A stretch of 64,000 bases of DNA from Pisaster brevispinus (lineage: Eukaryota > Echinodermata > Asteroidea > Forcipulatida > Asteriidae): contig JAMKCF010000009.1 in the NCBI GenBank assembly GCA_023634235.1, forward strand, positions 310,001 through 374,000. Reading direction: 5' to 3'. Below the pieces are notes generated by a model. It was not told the DNA's origin. It made no database searches and was given only the letters and a program-made list of their open reading frames with translations. The position numbers were made by a program, and so were the translations under genes. Shown piece after piece: positions 1 to 12,475 of this stretch (positions within the stretch are counted from its first letter, which is position 1; each line of letters opens with the position of its first letter).

Positions 1-220
1 TAATGCCAAAAATAACAGCTCAGTAGAGGGATCTCATACAACGTGTCTAGACTCACCAACGTACGCACGCGTAGAGTACAAGTCCAAACTTTTTTTGTTA
101 AAATTGACAAACTATACTACTGCGGTCTGGCGCACTGATTGCGTTAGAGCTAGTGATGGAAAGTTTGCCTGCCATACGGGTATTTTGAACAAAACTGACG
201 TCATTATTGCGGAGTGCTAA
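1..220. repeat. MITE-like element, TTAGCACT family, cut by window start
   Basis: This stretch aligns by eye with 45009-45247: shared blocks include the ATCTCA-CAACGTGTC region, the cluster of ACGTACGC words, a TGGCGC block, a GACGTCATTA block and the final GAGTGCTAA. The second copy has clear terminal inverted repeats, so this is probably a short non-autonomous DNA transposon whose left end lies outside the window. No coding content is visible. Confidence 0.55.
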
Positions 221-2018
221 TTGCAGATGGCTGAAGCAGCTACAAAATATACCCAGCCCTGACCTCTTTTTAAGGATCAATCACCACAAAAAGGTACATG
301 TGAAAATAGGGCTAGGCGCATGTAACCACTACATGCTCCCCGCCCTCCCCACCCACCCAACCCCACCGTCTGAAGTAAGTGCAGACCAGGTACTATTATC
401 TTAGCAGTGGATGATGTCATTTGAAAGGGACACACTAAGCACGTACAAGAACAACGATGTACAAGCAAACTTTTGTAGAGTACATGAAGACACAATTGTG
501 GGCCCCCCCCAAAAAAAACACCCCAAACAAAACAAAACCAGTGACAAAACTGCCATGTTACAGAATGCAAAGTGTACACACATACTGCAGGACTGCTTTC
601 ATGTTGAAGCTGTCTCTCCATCTGGTGAATTTTTAAATACAATGTAAACACTTTCACCTTCACCAATTGTCAGGCAATATTTGCCTCATCACACCTGCAG
701 ACAGCAAAACATCCATTGGTATGCATCCAGTACATGTACCACACATCCAGTAGGCACAAACCATGTAGCATGAACCACGCTCCCTAGGTGCAGTGTTCAA
801 TCTTTATGCTTCCAATGAATCCTTGACAAATGATCAAAATATGGCACTTACTCTACATGTACATCATACTAGTACAGTATTGAGAACTCAGTCGGTAACC
901 ACTGTGTGTTTCCAATCAGGGAGTGTTCAAAAGAATCAGCATTGCTTATAACATGCATAAGGAGCTCAATAACATGAACATGCTTGGTAGATATTGTATG
1001 AAAGCAACGCGTACATGAAAATCATTAATTTACCAGTCAATACACGAATATGAAGCAGATATGCTCAATGTAATGTACAACTCCCGTTACATGCACATGC
1101 ATATTGTGTAGCCTTAGTTTTGAGTTTAAATAAACTTTGTATTGATTTTAAATGGCTAAACACTGAGATCATTTACCAAAATATTTGACATGCTTACAGT
1201 AGGTTAAGATTGGGCGAGAGTTTTTACTGAGATTGTTGCCGTAGAAATGCCGTCCAGATCAAGCATCCAGTTTCATGTCTTCTTCGAGTACAGGGTACAG
1301 ACTATGTACTTGTATTACGCCACAGTCTGACAGTGCTTGATGTGATCCCCACCACATCTATCTGGCATCATTTACATCTGAATTTGATTTTGCCATTTTC
1401 CCAGAGGGCAACGATCTCAGAAAACACTCCCACTGTTGTCTCCCCCCTCGTAGTCATAAGACCTCCAGTCCCCCCAGGCCACCAGGCTGCATATATCCCG
1501 TAACCGTTTATTCTTCATTCCCCACGCCCGCCCGCCCCGCTGCCTGCCCGCTTGGGCTTTTCATCAAGTCATTTTATAGTTGCTCCCAGAGGTACTCCAA
1601 AATAAGCAAGATGAATAGCATTGGCTGCCATCTCAGGATACATGTGCTTGCCTTGGATCTTATTTAATGAAACTTTGGAGTTCGTCAGTTCTTTTGGCTG
1701 TCTAATTTAATACTGGGTGTTTTTTTGTTTTTTAAAATTGAAGTCATAAATTGATATGTACCTGTTTTGTAAACTACACGTACATGTACCTGCTTCACTG
1801 ATTTACAACAGTTTTTGAAATTGTATTACAGTTTTGTATTACAGGTTTTAAAAAAAAAGTTTACTATAAATGCACCTTTTACGAAAAGTGTGTGTAGTCA
1901 TTTGCTGATCTGGGTTTGCACTAAACAATATTGTCATAATCTATGAAGACACCATGATGTCTAGATAGTGTTATGTACATTAACATACACCTGGTGAATT
2001 TTGAAACTTTGGTCGGAA
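221..2018. other. No gene seen
   Basis: AT-rich DNA with frequent TACATGTA-type words, a C/A-rich run near 500-530 and a C-rich patch at 1520-1550. The open frames on either strand have no recognisable domain, no paired splice sites and low-complexity composition. Confidence 0.5.
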
Positions 2019-4200
2019 GAATCAATTGTTGATCTTTGAGAGAGTCAATTGTGGATCTTTAGGGAGGCAATTGTGGATCTTTGGGGAGTCAATTGTGGTT
2101 GTTTGGGCAAGGCAATTGTAGATGTTTGGGCAAGTCAATTGTGGATCTTTGAGGGAGTCAATTGTGGTTGTTTGGGCAAGTCATTGTGGATCTTTGAGAG
2201 AGTCAATTGTGGATCTTTGAGAGAGTCAATTGTGGATCTTTGAGAGAGTCAATTGTGGATCTTTGAGAGAGTCAATTGTGGATCTTTGAGAGAGTCAATT
2301 GTGGATCGTTGAGAGAGTCAATTGTGGATCTCTGAGAGAGTCAATTGTGGATCTTTGAGAGAGTCAATTGTGGATCTTCGAGAGAGTCAATTGTGGATCT
2401 TCGAGAGAGTCATTTGTGGATCTTTGAGAGAGTCAATTGTGGATCTTTGAGAGAGACAATTGTGGATCTTTGAGGGAGTCAATCGTCGATATTTGGGAAA
2501 GTCATTTGTAGATGTTTGGGCAAGTCAATTGTGGATCTTTTGGAGAGTCTGTCAATTGTGGATGTTTGGGCAAGGCAATTGTGGATCTTTAAGAAAATCA
2601 ATTGTGGATCTTTGAGGAGTCAATTGTGGATCGTTGAGAGAGTCAATTGTGGATCGATGAGAGAGTCAATTGTGGATCTTTGAGAGAGTCAATTGTGGAT
2701 CGTTGAGAGAGTCAATTGTGGATCTTTGAGAGAGTCAATTGTGGATCGTTGAGAGTCAATTGTGGATCGTTGAGAGAGTCAATTGTGGATCTTTGAGAGA
2801 GTCAATTGTGAATCGTTGAGAGTCAATTGTCAATCGTTGAGAGTCAATTGTGGATCGTTGAGAGAGTCAATTGTGGATCTTTGGGAGAGTCTGTCAATTG
2901 TGGATGTTTGGGCAAGGCAATTGTGGATCTTTGAAAGAATCAATTGTGAATCTTTGGGGAGTCAATTGTGGATCGTTGAGGGAGTCAATTGTGGATCGTT
3001 GAGAGAGTCAATTGTGGATCGTTGAGAGAGTCAATTGTGGATCTTTGAGAGAGTCAATTGTGGATCGTTGAGAGAGTCAACTGTGGATCATTGAAAGAGT
3101 CAATAGTGGATCTTTGAGAGAGTCAATTGTGGATCGTTGAGAGAGTCAATTGTGAATCTTTGAAAGAATCAATTGTGGATCTTTGGGGAGTCAATTGTGG
3201 ATCATTGAGGGAGTCAATTGTGGATCGTTGAGAGAGTCAATTGTGGATCATTGAGAGAGTCACTTGTGGATCGTTGAGAGAGTCAATTGTTGATCGTTAG
3301 TCAATTGTGGATCTTTGAGAGTCAATTGTGGATCTTGAGAGAGTCAATTGTGGATCTTGAGAGAGTCAATTGTGGATCGTTGAGAGAGTCAATTGTGGAT
3401 CTTTGACATGTTTGAGAGAGTCAATTGTGGATCGTTGAGAGAGTCAATTGTGCATCTTTGAGAGAGTCAATTGTGGATCGTTGAGAGATTCAATTGTGGA
3501 TCATTGAAAGAGTCAATTGTGGATCTTTGAGAGAGTCAATTGTGGATCCTTGAGAGAGTCAATTGTGAATCTTTGAGAGAGTCAATTGTGGATCGTTGAG
3601 AGAGTCAACTGTGAATCTTTGAAAGAATCAATTGTGGTCTTTGGGGAGTCAATTGTGGATCATTGAGGGAGTCAATTGTGGATTGTTGAGAGAGTCAATT
3701 GTGGATCGTTGAGAGAGTCAATTGTGGATCGTTGAGAGAGTCAATTGTGGATCGTTAGTCAATTGTGGATCGTTGAGAGAGTCAATTGTGGATCGTTAGT
3801 CAATTGTAGATCGTTGAGAGAGTCAATTGTGGATCTTTGAGAGAGTCAATTGTGGATCTTTGAGAGAGTCAATTGTGAACCGTTGAGAGAGTCAATTGTA
3901 GATCTTTGAGAGAGTCAATTGTGGATCCTTGAGAGAGTCAATTGTGAATCTTTGACATGTTTGAGAGAGTCAATTGTGGATCCTTGAGAGAGTCAATTGT
4001 GGATCTTTGAGACAGTCAATTGTGGATCGTTGAGAGAGTCAATTGTGAATCTTTGAGAGAGTCAATTGTGGATCGTTGAGAGAGTCAATTGTGAATCTTT
4101 GAGAGAGTCAATTGTGAATCTTTGAGAGAGTCAATTGTGGATCTTTGAGAGGGTGGACTGTGGACATTAGGGCACGTGAATTGTGGATCTTTGGGCAAGG
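2019..4200. repeat. 23-bp minisatellite array, about 95 units
   Basis: The core word TCAATTGTGGATC recurs with a 23-bp period (for example unit starts at 2226 and 2249). The spacer after GATC alternates mainly between TTTGAGAGAG and GTTGAGAGAG. Occasional shortened units (loss of GAGAGAG or of one GA pair) and longer units containing TGTTTGGGCAAGG interrupt the array. Blocks with GGGAGTCTG, GGGCAAGGCAATTG and GAATCTTTGGGGAG recur near 2540-2620, 2880-2960, 3150-3190 and 3610-3650, which suggests segmental duplication of multi-unit blocks. The 23-bp unit is not a multiple of three and frames shift constantly, so the repetitive open frames inside are not genes. Confidence 0.95.
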
Positions 4201-7030
4201 CAATAGGAAAGCCCTGAATTAAATAAATAGCTGTTCAACACCTGTGTACTCTTGGAAAGGTAGATGTGTTGCACAAAATGTATACATATACAGCACTGGA
4301 TTTATCAACAACCACTTACAAGTACCATCAAGTAAAAAAAAAAACCCACAAAAACAAACAAACAAAAAGTGTCCACAGCTGTGAATGTCAGGGACCCTTT
4401 TTCATGTTTTTTGAGGTAAAGGATAACGCCATTGGAAAATTAAAAAAATGTAAAAGCAATTCTTTTATAGAACAAGATCAAGACCAGAGGCATTTAGAGG
4501 CAATGGCCTCATACAGTTGTACAGATTTCATTATCACCACATAATCATTGAATGAAAGTACAGTTCTAATGTAAAAGGCTGCTCGTGTTTGGCCTTTTCA
4601 ACAATTGTAAATAAAGGAAACCCCCCAGAAGCCACTCCCCTTCAAAATAAGGGTGCGTATCAATTTTGAACTGTTCACGCTTCCCTGCCACTTCTCCCAC
4701 AGTGCAATCACACTGGAGCTGCACTCTGCACAAACCAGCACACAAAACACCCCGCACAAGTAACCCTAGCCCACACTAATACACAATTTGTATTAGATCA
4801 AGTATCCGTGGATCCCTCCCCAACACTCTGGCACTGATGAAGCACTGGCAGGAAGCCCACTGTGCTTGTCACAGACAGTTGAGATATAATTATATGATTG
4901 ATTTATCCTTCGGTCGTAATGGGATACTTTGCTGACACAAAGAGGCATTGGGTACATACACTATACATGTATGTTCGGTAGGCTCTACATTGTCCCCTCT
5001 TAAGTTGCTTGCACAAAGATAGTGGAGCGGGGCGCTGAATACATTGAAAAGTACCACTATTTGCGTTAGGACTAACATTTCACTGAGTTGTGGGGTAGCA
5101 GACACAGATGATTCCATTGTCTCTGTATTCCAATCTGGTTTAACAAAAACGGCTGCACTATTACAGCTTGAATCTATGAATTAAAATGTAGGCTATGAAC
5201 AATTCCAAACGGAACACAAAGCCATACAAATGCACGTCCCTTTCTATGGTCGCCGTAATTCAACAATGGAAATGTGACCATGAGATTGAGAACTCCTGAG
5301 CACTCTTAAATGTGGCTAAAAAAAAAAAAAAAAAAAATCAAATAACATTTCAAAAACTCACTTTTGTATACAGATGGAACAATGAAAAGTCATCCTCAAA
5401 AAGATTTCTTAAGTACACAAATTTAAACATTTTAAACATTGCTCGAAAGGAAGTTTTTTTCAAGGTTCCTTATAAGCAAGTGGGTCTTAGCCAGAAAACA
5501 GAGTCTAAACTTGCTATATTAAACAAAAAGAAAAAGTGCTGTCAAAATCACTCGTAAGTTTGCACTTCTGTTTGTTACTCGTAAAGATCCCTATATATAA
5601 TGTAGGCTGTCCATTTTTTCTAGACACCTCCGTGGCTCAATATTTCAATTTAAGAGCTACGAGGACAGCCATAAACTGCTCTGCCTTTTAGTTATTGAGG
5701 AGAGCTTTTTGCACTCCTCTGCACCAAACTTCAAACATGAGTCTGAAAGTGAAATGAAAGGTCAAATTTTTGGCCAATTTGACCTGGAATTTTAGATTTA
5801 AATTTAAAATATATATATATATTTTTTTAGATTCAGGAAAGTTACAAGCTTTCATGTAAGGTATTGAGTAAAAAAATCTGCCAATGATTAGTGGCGGTTT
5901 ATTAGACACTAAAAATGATTTATTGTTTGGATCCCGACATTAACTCACGTCCATCAGCCATGTACATTAGAAACAACTTTGCATGTTAACAGAACTGTTA
6001 ACATTACAAAATTACAAAATTAGTTCAGAGAACAAATTTTGATAACATCAAATTTTTCTACAAAAAGCGGGCCATGCGATTATTGCAACCTATTTTACCC
6101 ATTTGTAATTTGTCATTTTAAATTGTAATCTTTATACTGTAATGGCCAGATGCTGAGGATCGTTGGCCGAGAGTGTACATGCTGGTAACCTCTCCCCATA
6201 CATTCTTTGTAACTGTTGTATTTTGTAGCTAATTGTCTCTTGGCCGAATTTTGAAACTTTGTTTCTAGTACTTTAATTTTTAGGCTTTTAGTCTGTTACT
6301 TTTAGTTTACAACTAACTTGTTTCTTTCGACTTGTATTTTGGCTTACCATTTATTGTTCACTGACTTTTTTGCTTCTGTTTTGATCTGTGAAGCACCTTG
6401 AGGCCCTCGCATAAGGCGCTCTATAAATATTGTATTATTATTCACCTTAAAGCGCAATTTATTAAAATCTGACTGTTTAGAATGTACTGTGTATCTAGAC
6501 AATCTATCTAGACAATCCAGCGTACCGGTAACAAGATTACATTGGCAGATTGCTATTTTTGTTACATGATCAAAGCAAATAAACGCTACATCAGTAGTTC
6601 ATTTCCTTCTGTGAATAAAATTCTGTGTACCCCCCCCCCAAAAAAACCCCCAAAACCCTGAAAATTGTTTAAAATCCACTTTAATGTAGAGTGCTATTTG
6701 TCGCACTCCTCTGACAAGGTTACGGAGTGGAAAAGAGTGCCATTGCACACGCAAAGACGCTCCTATGACGCTCTGCTGACTAATGTACCATGCTTGGCAA
6801 GGTAGCTTAGTTGGCTCAGTTGGTGTAGGGAACATCATACCCACTGTAGTGCTAAACTGAAAAAACTGAAGATACAAAATATCTAACGTTCTTTTTTTAA
6901 ACCTTCAATCGAACAATTTATTCACAGATTCTCCCTTAATGTTGAGACTTTGATTTGCTTGGGGACAGTAAACACATTCCTTCAACAAGAAATCTACCAA
7001 CGTTTTGTTTTATTCCCTGTTTTAACCTAT
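4201..7030. other. No gene seen; repeat-bearing intergenic DNA
   Basis: Contains an A-run at 5318-5336, a dispersed repeat copy (5740-6085) and C/A tracts at 6630-6650. No exon with paired splice sites or a recognisable protein motif was found on either strand. Confidence 0.45.
5740..6085 (+). repeat. Dispersed repeat, copy 1 (partner at 53790-54140)
   Basis: Shares with 53790-54140 an ordered set of blocks: a TTTGACC word, GATTTAAATTTGAAAT-like text, AGATTCA, an AAGCTTT block, AAATCTGCCA, TGGGATCCCGACATTA-like text followed by CTCACGTCCATCA, and a closing GCGGGCCATGC-like block. The order and strand are the same in both, so it is an old interspersed repeat of unknown class. Confidence 0.6.
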
Positions 7031-7252
7031 TCATGAATTTGTGATTTGTTGGGAGATGTCCCAAAGGCACACAATGGCAAGCATCTTGTGGGTTACCTCT
7101 CCATGAGCAAGTGCAATTTGTGCTAATGCCTCATCATCCACACTTTGAGTGGGAATCAAATCCATACACAAACACGGCTTGATTTTAGAGAGAAGATCCC
7201 ACAAGACCAGAGATCTTGCCTTTCTAACCAATTCCATTTCCACCCATTGCAT
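7031..7252 (-). pseudogene. Possible CARD/death-fold fragment
   Basis: The minus-strand frame encodes 73 residues with a helical, amphipathic look: a start region LVRKARSLVLWDLL, then PTQSVDDEALAQI, then VTHKMLAIVCLW. The order (basic-leading helix 1, a DDEAL helix start, a THKML... final helix) resembles a caspase-recruitment or related death-fold domain. A stop lies a few codons upstream of the first Met, no convincing splice acceptor precedes it, and one possible donor (GAGGTAACC) falls inside. It could be a decayed exon from a death-fold gene, a family often expanded in echinoderms, or a chance frame. Confidence is low. Confidence 0.25.
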
Positions 7253-7599
7253 TCTTTATGCCTTTTATTGACAGTTTTTAACAGATCTTGACCTCCAATT
7301 GCCATCGATGATATCGTTTCTTTTGGTAATTTTTATTTGAAGTTGATGCAGCAATGTTACACTGCATGGCATCCGCTAGTCCAAAAAAGGATCAGTGGCT
7401 GTTTACTGCTGAATCCCCAACAAGGAAGCATCAGAAAAACTGCTGAGCCAATCTCTACAAAAGCCATGCGTGAGTCTAACGTAGTGCAAGACAAACATGC
7501 ACTATTAGACCATTGGGCGAGCCGATTTTAAAGCTTGTCTTGTACTCCACATGTTGTGACTACCTGAAACTTATTTAAGAATTAAGAACAATATTTAAA

Positions 7600-7876
7600 A
7601 GAAATTAATTTATGTGTTCCCACACTGGGAAGTGGAGCATTATTTTATATTTTGACGAAAAAGGACAATATTATTTCATTAAAACCGTCCAATCAAATCG
7701 CGTATTTAATCCACTTACGTTGCTAAGAAATCGCTAAGATTATCAATTTATCCGATTGGCCCATCAGATCGACAAAATGACGTATAATCGCTAGTCCGCC
7801 AATCAGAAAGGTTGTATTAACCGGCTTTGGTATTGCGTCACATGACACGTCAGGTGACGCTCGGTTTGCCGTAATC
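7600..7876 (+). promoter_or_regulatory. Probable promoter of the nuclease-family gene copy
   Basis: Three CCAAT boxes lie within 115 bp: CCAAT at 7689-7693, its complement ATTGG at 7755-7759, and CCAAT at 7799-7803. A CRE-like TGACGTA sits at 7778-7784, and CACGTCAGGTGACGC lies just before the first ATG at 7877. The local sequence is less repetitive than its surroundings. The CCAAT cluster and its spacing are typical of TATA-less animal promoters; the assignment to this gene is from position only. Confidence 0.5.
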
Positions 7877-8392
7877 ATGTCTGCCGATGCGAAATCTTAT
7901 CGGGACTCGTCAAGAAATAGGTGTTTCGCTCATTGTTCTAGTGTTTCCGAAGATTTAAAACCTTTTACGAGCAAACGGTGGAACACATTTCTAAGCAGTG
8001 TGATTATTTGGAAAGATTTAGTTGGGTATCAGGCTGATATAGCGAGAGCTTTTTTGGACGAAGTTCAAGTTGGACCTTATGCACTGCTGGGCGATACTGC
8101 TAGTTTACCAGTACCAGAATTTGGTGGATATCACCCGACGTGCTATCGCTATTTCACAGATTCATCCAAGCAAGATAGGGGGAAATTAAACAATGAGAAA
8201 CAACAAATAAATGCTGCATCATGTCAGACTTCAGGTAAGCCATACATTTAACTTACATTTACATGGACTAAACTAATTTTAATGTCCGAATTTTTTCCAC
8301 TCACAATCGAGTCAACACAAATCTAGTAATAATAGTATAATATAATTTAGTTATTTTAGTCTCGCAGATAAAATCAGTTCAATAAAAAGAGG

Positions 8393-9020
8393 GGCCTATA
8401 TTTACTTGAAATCAAAAGTGGTAAGTTGTATGATGTAAACTCCAATTATATTTAAAAAAAATACATGAATATAATGGTTTTTGAATAATGTTAACATGAA
8501 TAATGATTGAGCTTTCTGACGGCTAATATATATGTAAAAAAAAACTGCCACACGTCGAACCCAGGCTCAATTTGTTGAAATTTTTAAGGAAAAAAAATGT
8601 ACGGTAAGCCTATATATATAAATTCAAAAGTGGCAAGGGTATTTTATGATGTCAACTCGAAGAAAAAATAATGGTATGCTCATGTGAATAATGTCTTAGT
8701 TTTCTGACAGCTTTTGTCTAAAAAGCTGTCACACGGCGGAGCCATGTTTAAAAAAAAAAAAAATTGGCAATTTTTATCTTCAATTTGTTTTGACAATTTT
8801 GCACCCCCAAAATGTACGGTAGCCTACATATAAATTCAAAGCGGTAAAGATATTTAATGGTGTCGACTTGAAGAAAAAATATGTTTATGTTCACGTGAAT
8901 AATATCTTATTCTTAGTTTTCTGACAGCTTTTGTCTACAAAGCTGTCACACGGCGAAGCCATGCTTAATTTTTGGGGCAATTTTTACCTTTGATTGTTTT
9001 GTAGCACCCTATACTTTGAG
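8393..9020 (+). repeat. Three tandem diverged copies of a 210-bp unit inside the intron
   Basis: Units start near 8393, 8609 and 8822. Each holds, in order, a CCTATAT-type start, AATTCAAAAGTGG-like text, a TGATGTCAACT block, a GAATAATG block, TTTCTGACAGCTTTT, CTGTCACACGGCG, a GCCATG word and AATGTACGGTA at the junction. Units 2 and 3 are more alike than either is to unit 1. The array fills much of the single intron of the nuclease-family gene copy. Confidence 0.75.
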
Positions 9021-9657
9021 CACCTAGACATGTTATTTTGGCTTAAATTTAAAAGGGATGTTCACATACATACAAATTGTGCGTTATTAATATAATGACT
9101 TAGTTCGTACAAAACAAAAATTCTTCATATTCATAACTGTCCAATACAGCCTGGTTTTTTAAGTAGGGGCCTATACAAGTACAGTTTTGATTACAGCTGA
9201 TGTTTTTTTAAAGCTATAAATTAGATAGCTACTGTTATGATGGTATGAATTTTTATAGCTGCATGCATAGTTGTTTAAACATGATTTTAATTTTGAAAAT
9301 CACCCGTGTCTCTCAATTTTTTTTTATTTGTACAGAATTGGAGCTTTCTAGTTCTACGTCAAGTGCAGGTGGTCAAGCTCCAGGTCTGTCCTCAGCCTCA
9401 GCAGAAAGATGCTTGCGTTCAAAATTCAGTGTTGCTGGTGTTTCAAAGCAGCCTTCTCTCTCTGCCCACATTCTACCAAAGATTTGCATCATCTGTCGAA
9501 AAAATAAAACTCATAGGGACTCTGAGGGGAAGAAAAAGAAGGAACCATTAATGCTCTGTGTAAACCGGATGGTGGAAAACTAGCAACAGCTGCTAAAGAC
9601 AGACATGACTACAACATTCTTCTTCAGATCCAGGACCGAGACTGCGTAGCAATAGAG

Positions 9658-10775
9658 GTGAGGTATCATCGCAGTTGTTTCAGGAACTTCACTGTCTACC
9701 AATCGAGGAAGAGTGTTGAACCCATCAAGGAGCAGAAGTATGGAAAGGCATTTGTTTCATTTTGCAGTTATGTTGTAGACAAAAAAATCATACAAGAGAA
9801 GCAAATATATAGAATGACAGCATTAAAAAGATTGTTTGTAAAAGCCATTAAAGACGTTGAGTCTAAAGACGCATCAAATTACAAGACTTACAGCCTAAAA
9901 CAACGCCTGAAACGAAAATATCCACAACTCTGCTTTCTTCATCCCAAGAAGAGGTACTCAAGTGAAATGGTGTATGTCGAGACGCTATCAACTGAAGACC
10001 TCGTGCCAGGAGTAGTTGGTTCTGAAGGAGATGACACAGACACCACAACTGATACAGACGCCTCCTCTTATACTAACACAGACACCACAGATGTTGATGA
10101 AAGAATTGAACCTCCAAAGAAGCGACAAAAGGGCGGGAATGATAGACGATCCAAACCTTCAATGGCTTCACTTCGAGATCTGTTCTCCACTGCACTGGAC
10201 CTAAAGGAAGATGTTATGCAGACCAAGACCAGTCTACCATGGCCTCCAACATCATCTGATTTAACATTGGAATCTGCACGCACAATAGTATCCACCAAGC
10301 TGTACAATTTCTAGCATGGGTTGTAGGTGCTTCTGTTGATCCAGAAGAAGAGGAGAAAGTCAAGATAGGAGCAGCAGAAGATCGTCGTATCCTTACAATT
10401 TGTCAAGATATTATCTACTTGGCTACAAAGGGGAGGAAGATGATGCCCAAGCATACATCTCTATCAATGGCAATGCGTCATCTGAGTGGGTCATCACAGC
10501 TGATTGGGCTACTTAACGGTTTTGGATATTGTGCGTCGCACACCAATGCTTTGGAGCATGATACAGCTTTAGGGCTGCAGGAGATAGAGAAAGGTTCAAG
10601 TACACTTCCGTCCACTCTGGAAAAGTCATCCTACACTACTCTAGTCTGGGACAACAATGACTTCGGGGAAAGAACACTTTCAGGAAAAGGGACGACACAT
10701 AACACGAATGGAATAGCTGTACAACATGCACATCTTGCTGCCGTAATCCCCAAGCTTTACCAGCTCAGAGTATGA
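9658..10775 (+). pseudogene. N-terminal segment of the nuclease-family protein after the zinc motif
   Basis: Within the disrupted gene, this segment starts at the second half of the zinc-binding motif (YHRSCFRNF) and continues through a basic helical stretch, a Thr/Asp/Ser-rich linker (TDTDASSYTNTDTTDVDER) and a lysine/arginine cluster (PPKKRQKGG) that could be a nuclear localisation signal. The frame breaks near 10308, where one base seems to be missing from a T run; the next frame resumes with LAWVVGAS and continues to VIPKLYQLRV, then breaks again before 10775. No known domain was recognised beyond the zinc motif. Confidence 0.6.
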
Positions 10776-12475
10776 AGAAGACAAGACAACGATCTTTGCC
10801 TGCACCTGCTATAATACTGGTGAGATTCGCTGGCCAGAGAAAGTCATCTCCAGAGGCATTTGATGATTCTGTGGCACTTGAGATGAGTCAGTACAACGAT
10901 GTTCTACATTCTAACAAAGAAAAGGATGAAGCCTTCTATGTTGCAAAATCATCACAGGAACGACTACTGCCATCTTGGACTGGATTTAATCAACTGCTTT
11001 CATCCAATATCCCTCCTAAGGCAAAAGTAGCTTACTTGCCAGTGATAGATGCCAGCCCAACAGATTTTAACACCGTCCACACTGTACTATACCGAAGCTT
11101 GGAGATAGCAGATCAGTTGGCACTTCCAGCCATTGTGATAGTGGTTGACCAGGCCATTTATTGCAAAGCTCAAACAATCCGCTGGCAAGAACCAATATTT
11201 CTGAAGAAGATAGTCATTCATCTAGGGGCTTTCCACACAACAATGACAGCACTTGCTTGTATTGGGAAGCGATTTCAGGAGGCAGGACTGCAAGATATTC
11301 TTATTGAAGCAGGTGTTGTAGCTACAGGCTCGGTGACTGGTGTGATGAATGGCCACAACTACAATAGAAGTATCAGATGTCACAAGCTTATGGCCGAAGC
11401 ACTTCATTGCTTGCGCTGGCAGAGCTTCATGGGTTCTTTGGAACAGGAGAGGCAACATCAGTACGGAGAAGTAGTGGCATCTCTACAAGGGTCATTTCCA
11501 GGTGAATTCACCAACCATGTTCAAGGAGAGTTGTACCAAGCAATGGTCAAAGAGTATGATCATTTCATTGAAGAAGGAAAGAAGGATGCTACTTTCAAAT
11601 TTTGGTCTTCCTATCTTGATTTGGTTGAAAATGTCCTCCTGTTCATACGTGCAACACGAGAAGGGGATTGGCAACTCCATCTTGCTTCAGTCAGAGCCCT
11701 GCTTCCTTGGATGTTTGCCTATGACAGGACAAATTATGCACGGTACCTGCCAGTTTATTGGATCGAGATGAGCCAACTTTCTACCACTCATCCATACATT
11801 TACGACGAGTTGATGAAGGGTCACTTTGGAGTGCAACGCCAAGACAGTCATGGGTTTGTACAGGTGGCATGCGATATGACCATTGAGCAGACAGTAAATA
11901 GAGACACAAAGACCAGAGGAGGAGTAAAGGGTTTTTCCAACAACCAAGGAGCTACAAACCGCTGGGTCAGAGGCCACCATGAAAGAGCCCTTATCACAAG
12001 ACAGTGTGAAGAAATGGCTGGAAAGGGTGAGAAGTCTTCAAAAAGAGCAGACCTAACAAAAAGCAGGATGACAAGGGACCAGCAGGATGTAGCCAATATC
12101 ATGAGTACAGTCAACAGCATGACAAATCCCTTTGCGGTCGATCGAGAGACAGATGCTGATGATCTTGTGCATCTCTCATCAGGCATTGTTGCATCAGTCA
12201 GTGTGTGCTCAGATCTTCTGGAAGCAGGGGAGAAGGGGGATGTAGCATTCATCAACTTCGTCAAAACCAGACTACAAGGAGATGTCGATCTTAACAAGCC
12301 CATCACCAAGATGAAACTCAAGACATTTGCCGATTCTGACAAGACAAAAATCAACATGAAAGGGAAAGAAGTTGTGCTGAAGAGTGCCCGGGAGTTACTG
12401 GCAAGGCTCGTCATCATCGGCCGTGTGCGCAAAGTTGATCAATGGAAGATGCTAAGTTATTCCTTAAGCCCATAA
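10772..12475 (+). pseudogene. Conserved central region of the nuclease-family protein (567-aa open segment)
   Basis: This is the longest uninterrupted frame in the window. Landmarks are WTGFNQLLS, YLPVIDASPTDFNTV, VVDQAIYCKAQ, HLGAFHTTMTALACIGKRF, VATGSVTGVMNG and a Lys/Arg-rich region near RTRGG. The beta-strand-like VIDASPTD and IVIVVDQAIY segments, with a later FHTTM helix and EAG block, have the spacing of an RNase H-like fold, so a degenerate DDE-type core is possible; this is inference only. The first Met is probably not a true start: similar sequence continues from the previous frame across an indel. The frame ends at a single TAA (12473-12475), and the same frame reopens directly after it, so the stop is a point lesion rather than a gene end. 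Confidence 0.6.

Noticed and set aside
2049..3025. Repetitive open frames across the minisatellite
   Set aside because: The 23-bp unit cycles through all frames, so the open stretches are by-products of a repeat that happens to lack stops in some registers.
2019..4200. CRISPR array
   Set aside because: The repeat-spacer layout is absent: units are contiguous, 23 bp long, without unique spacers, in a eukaryotic genome.
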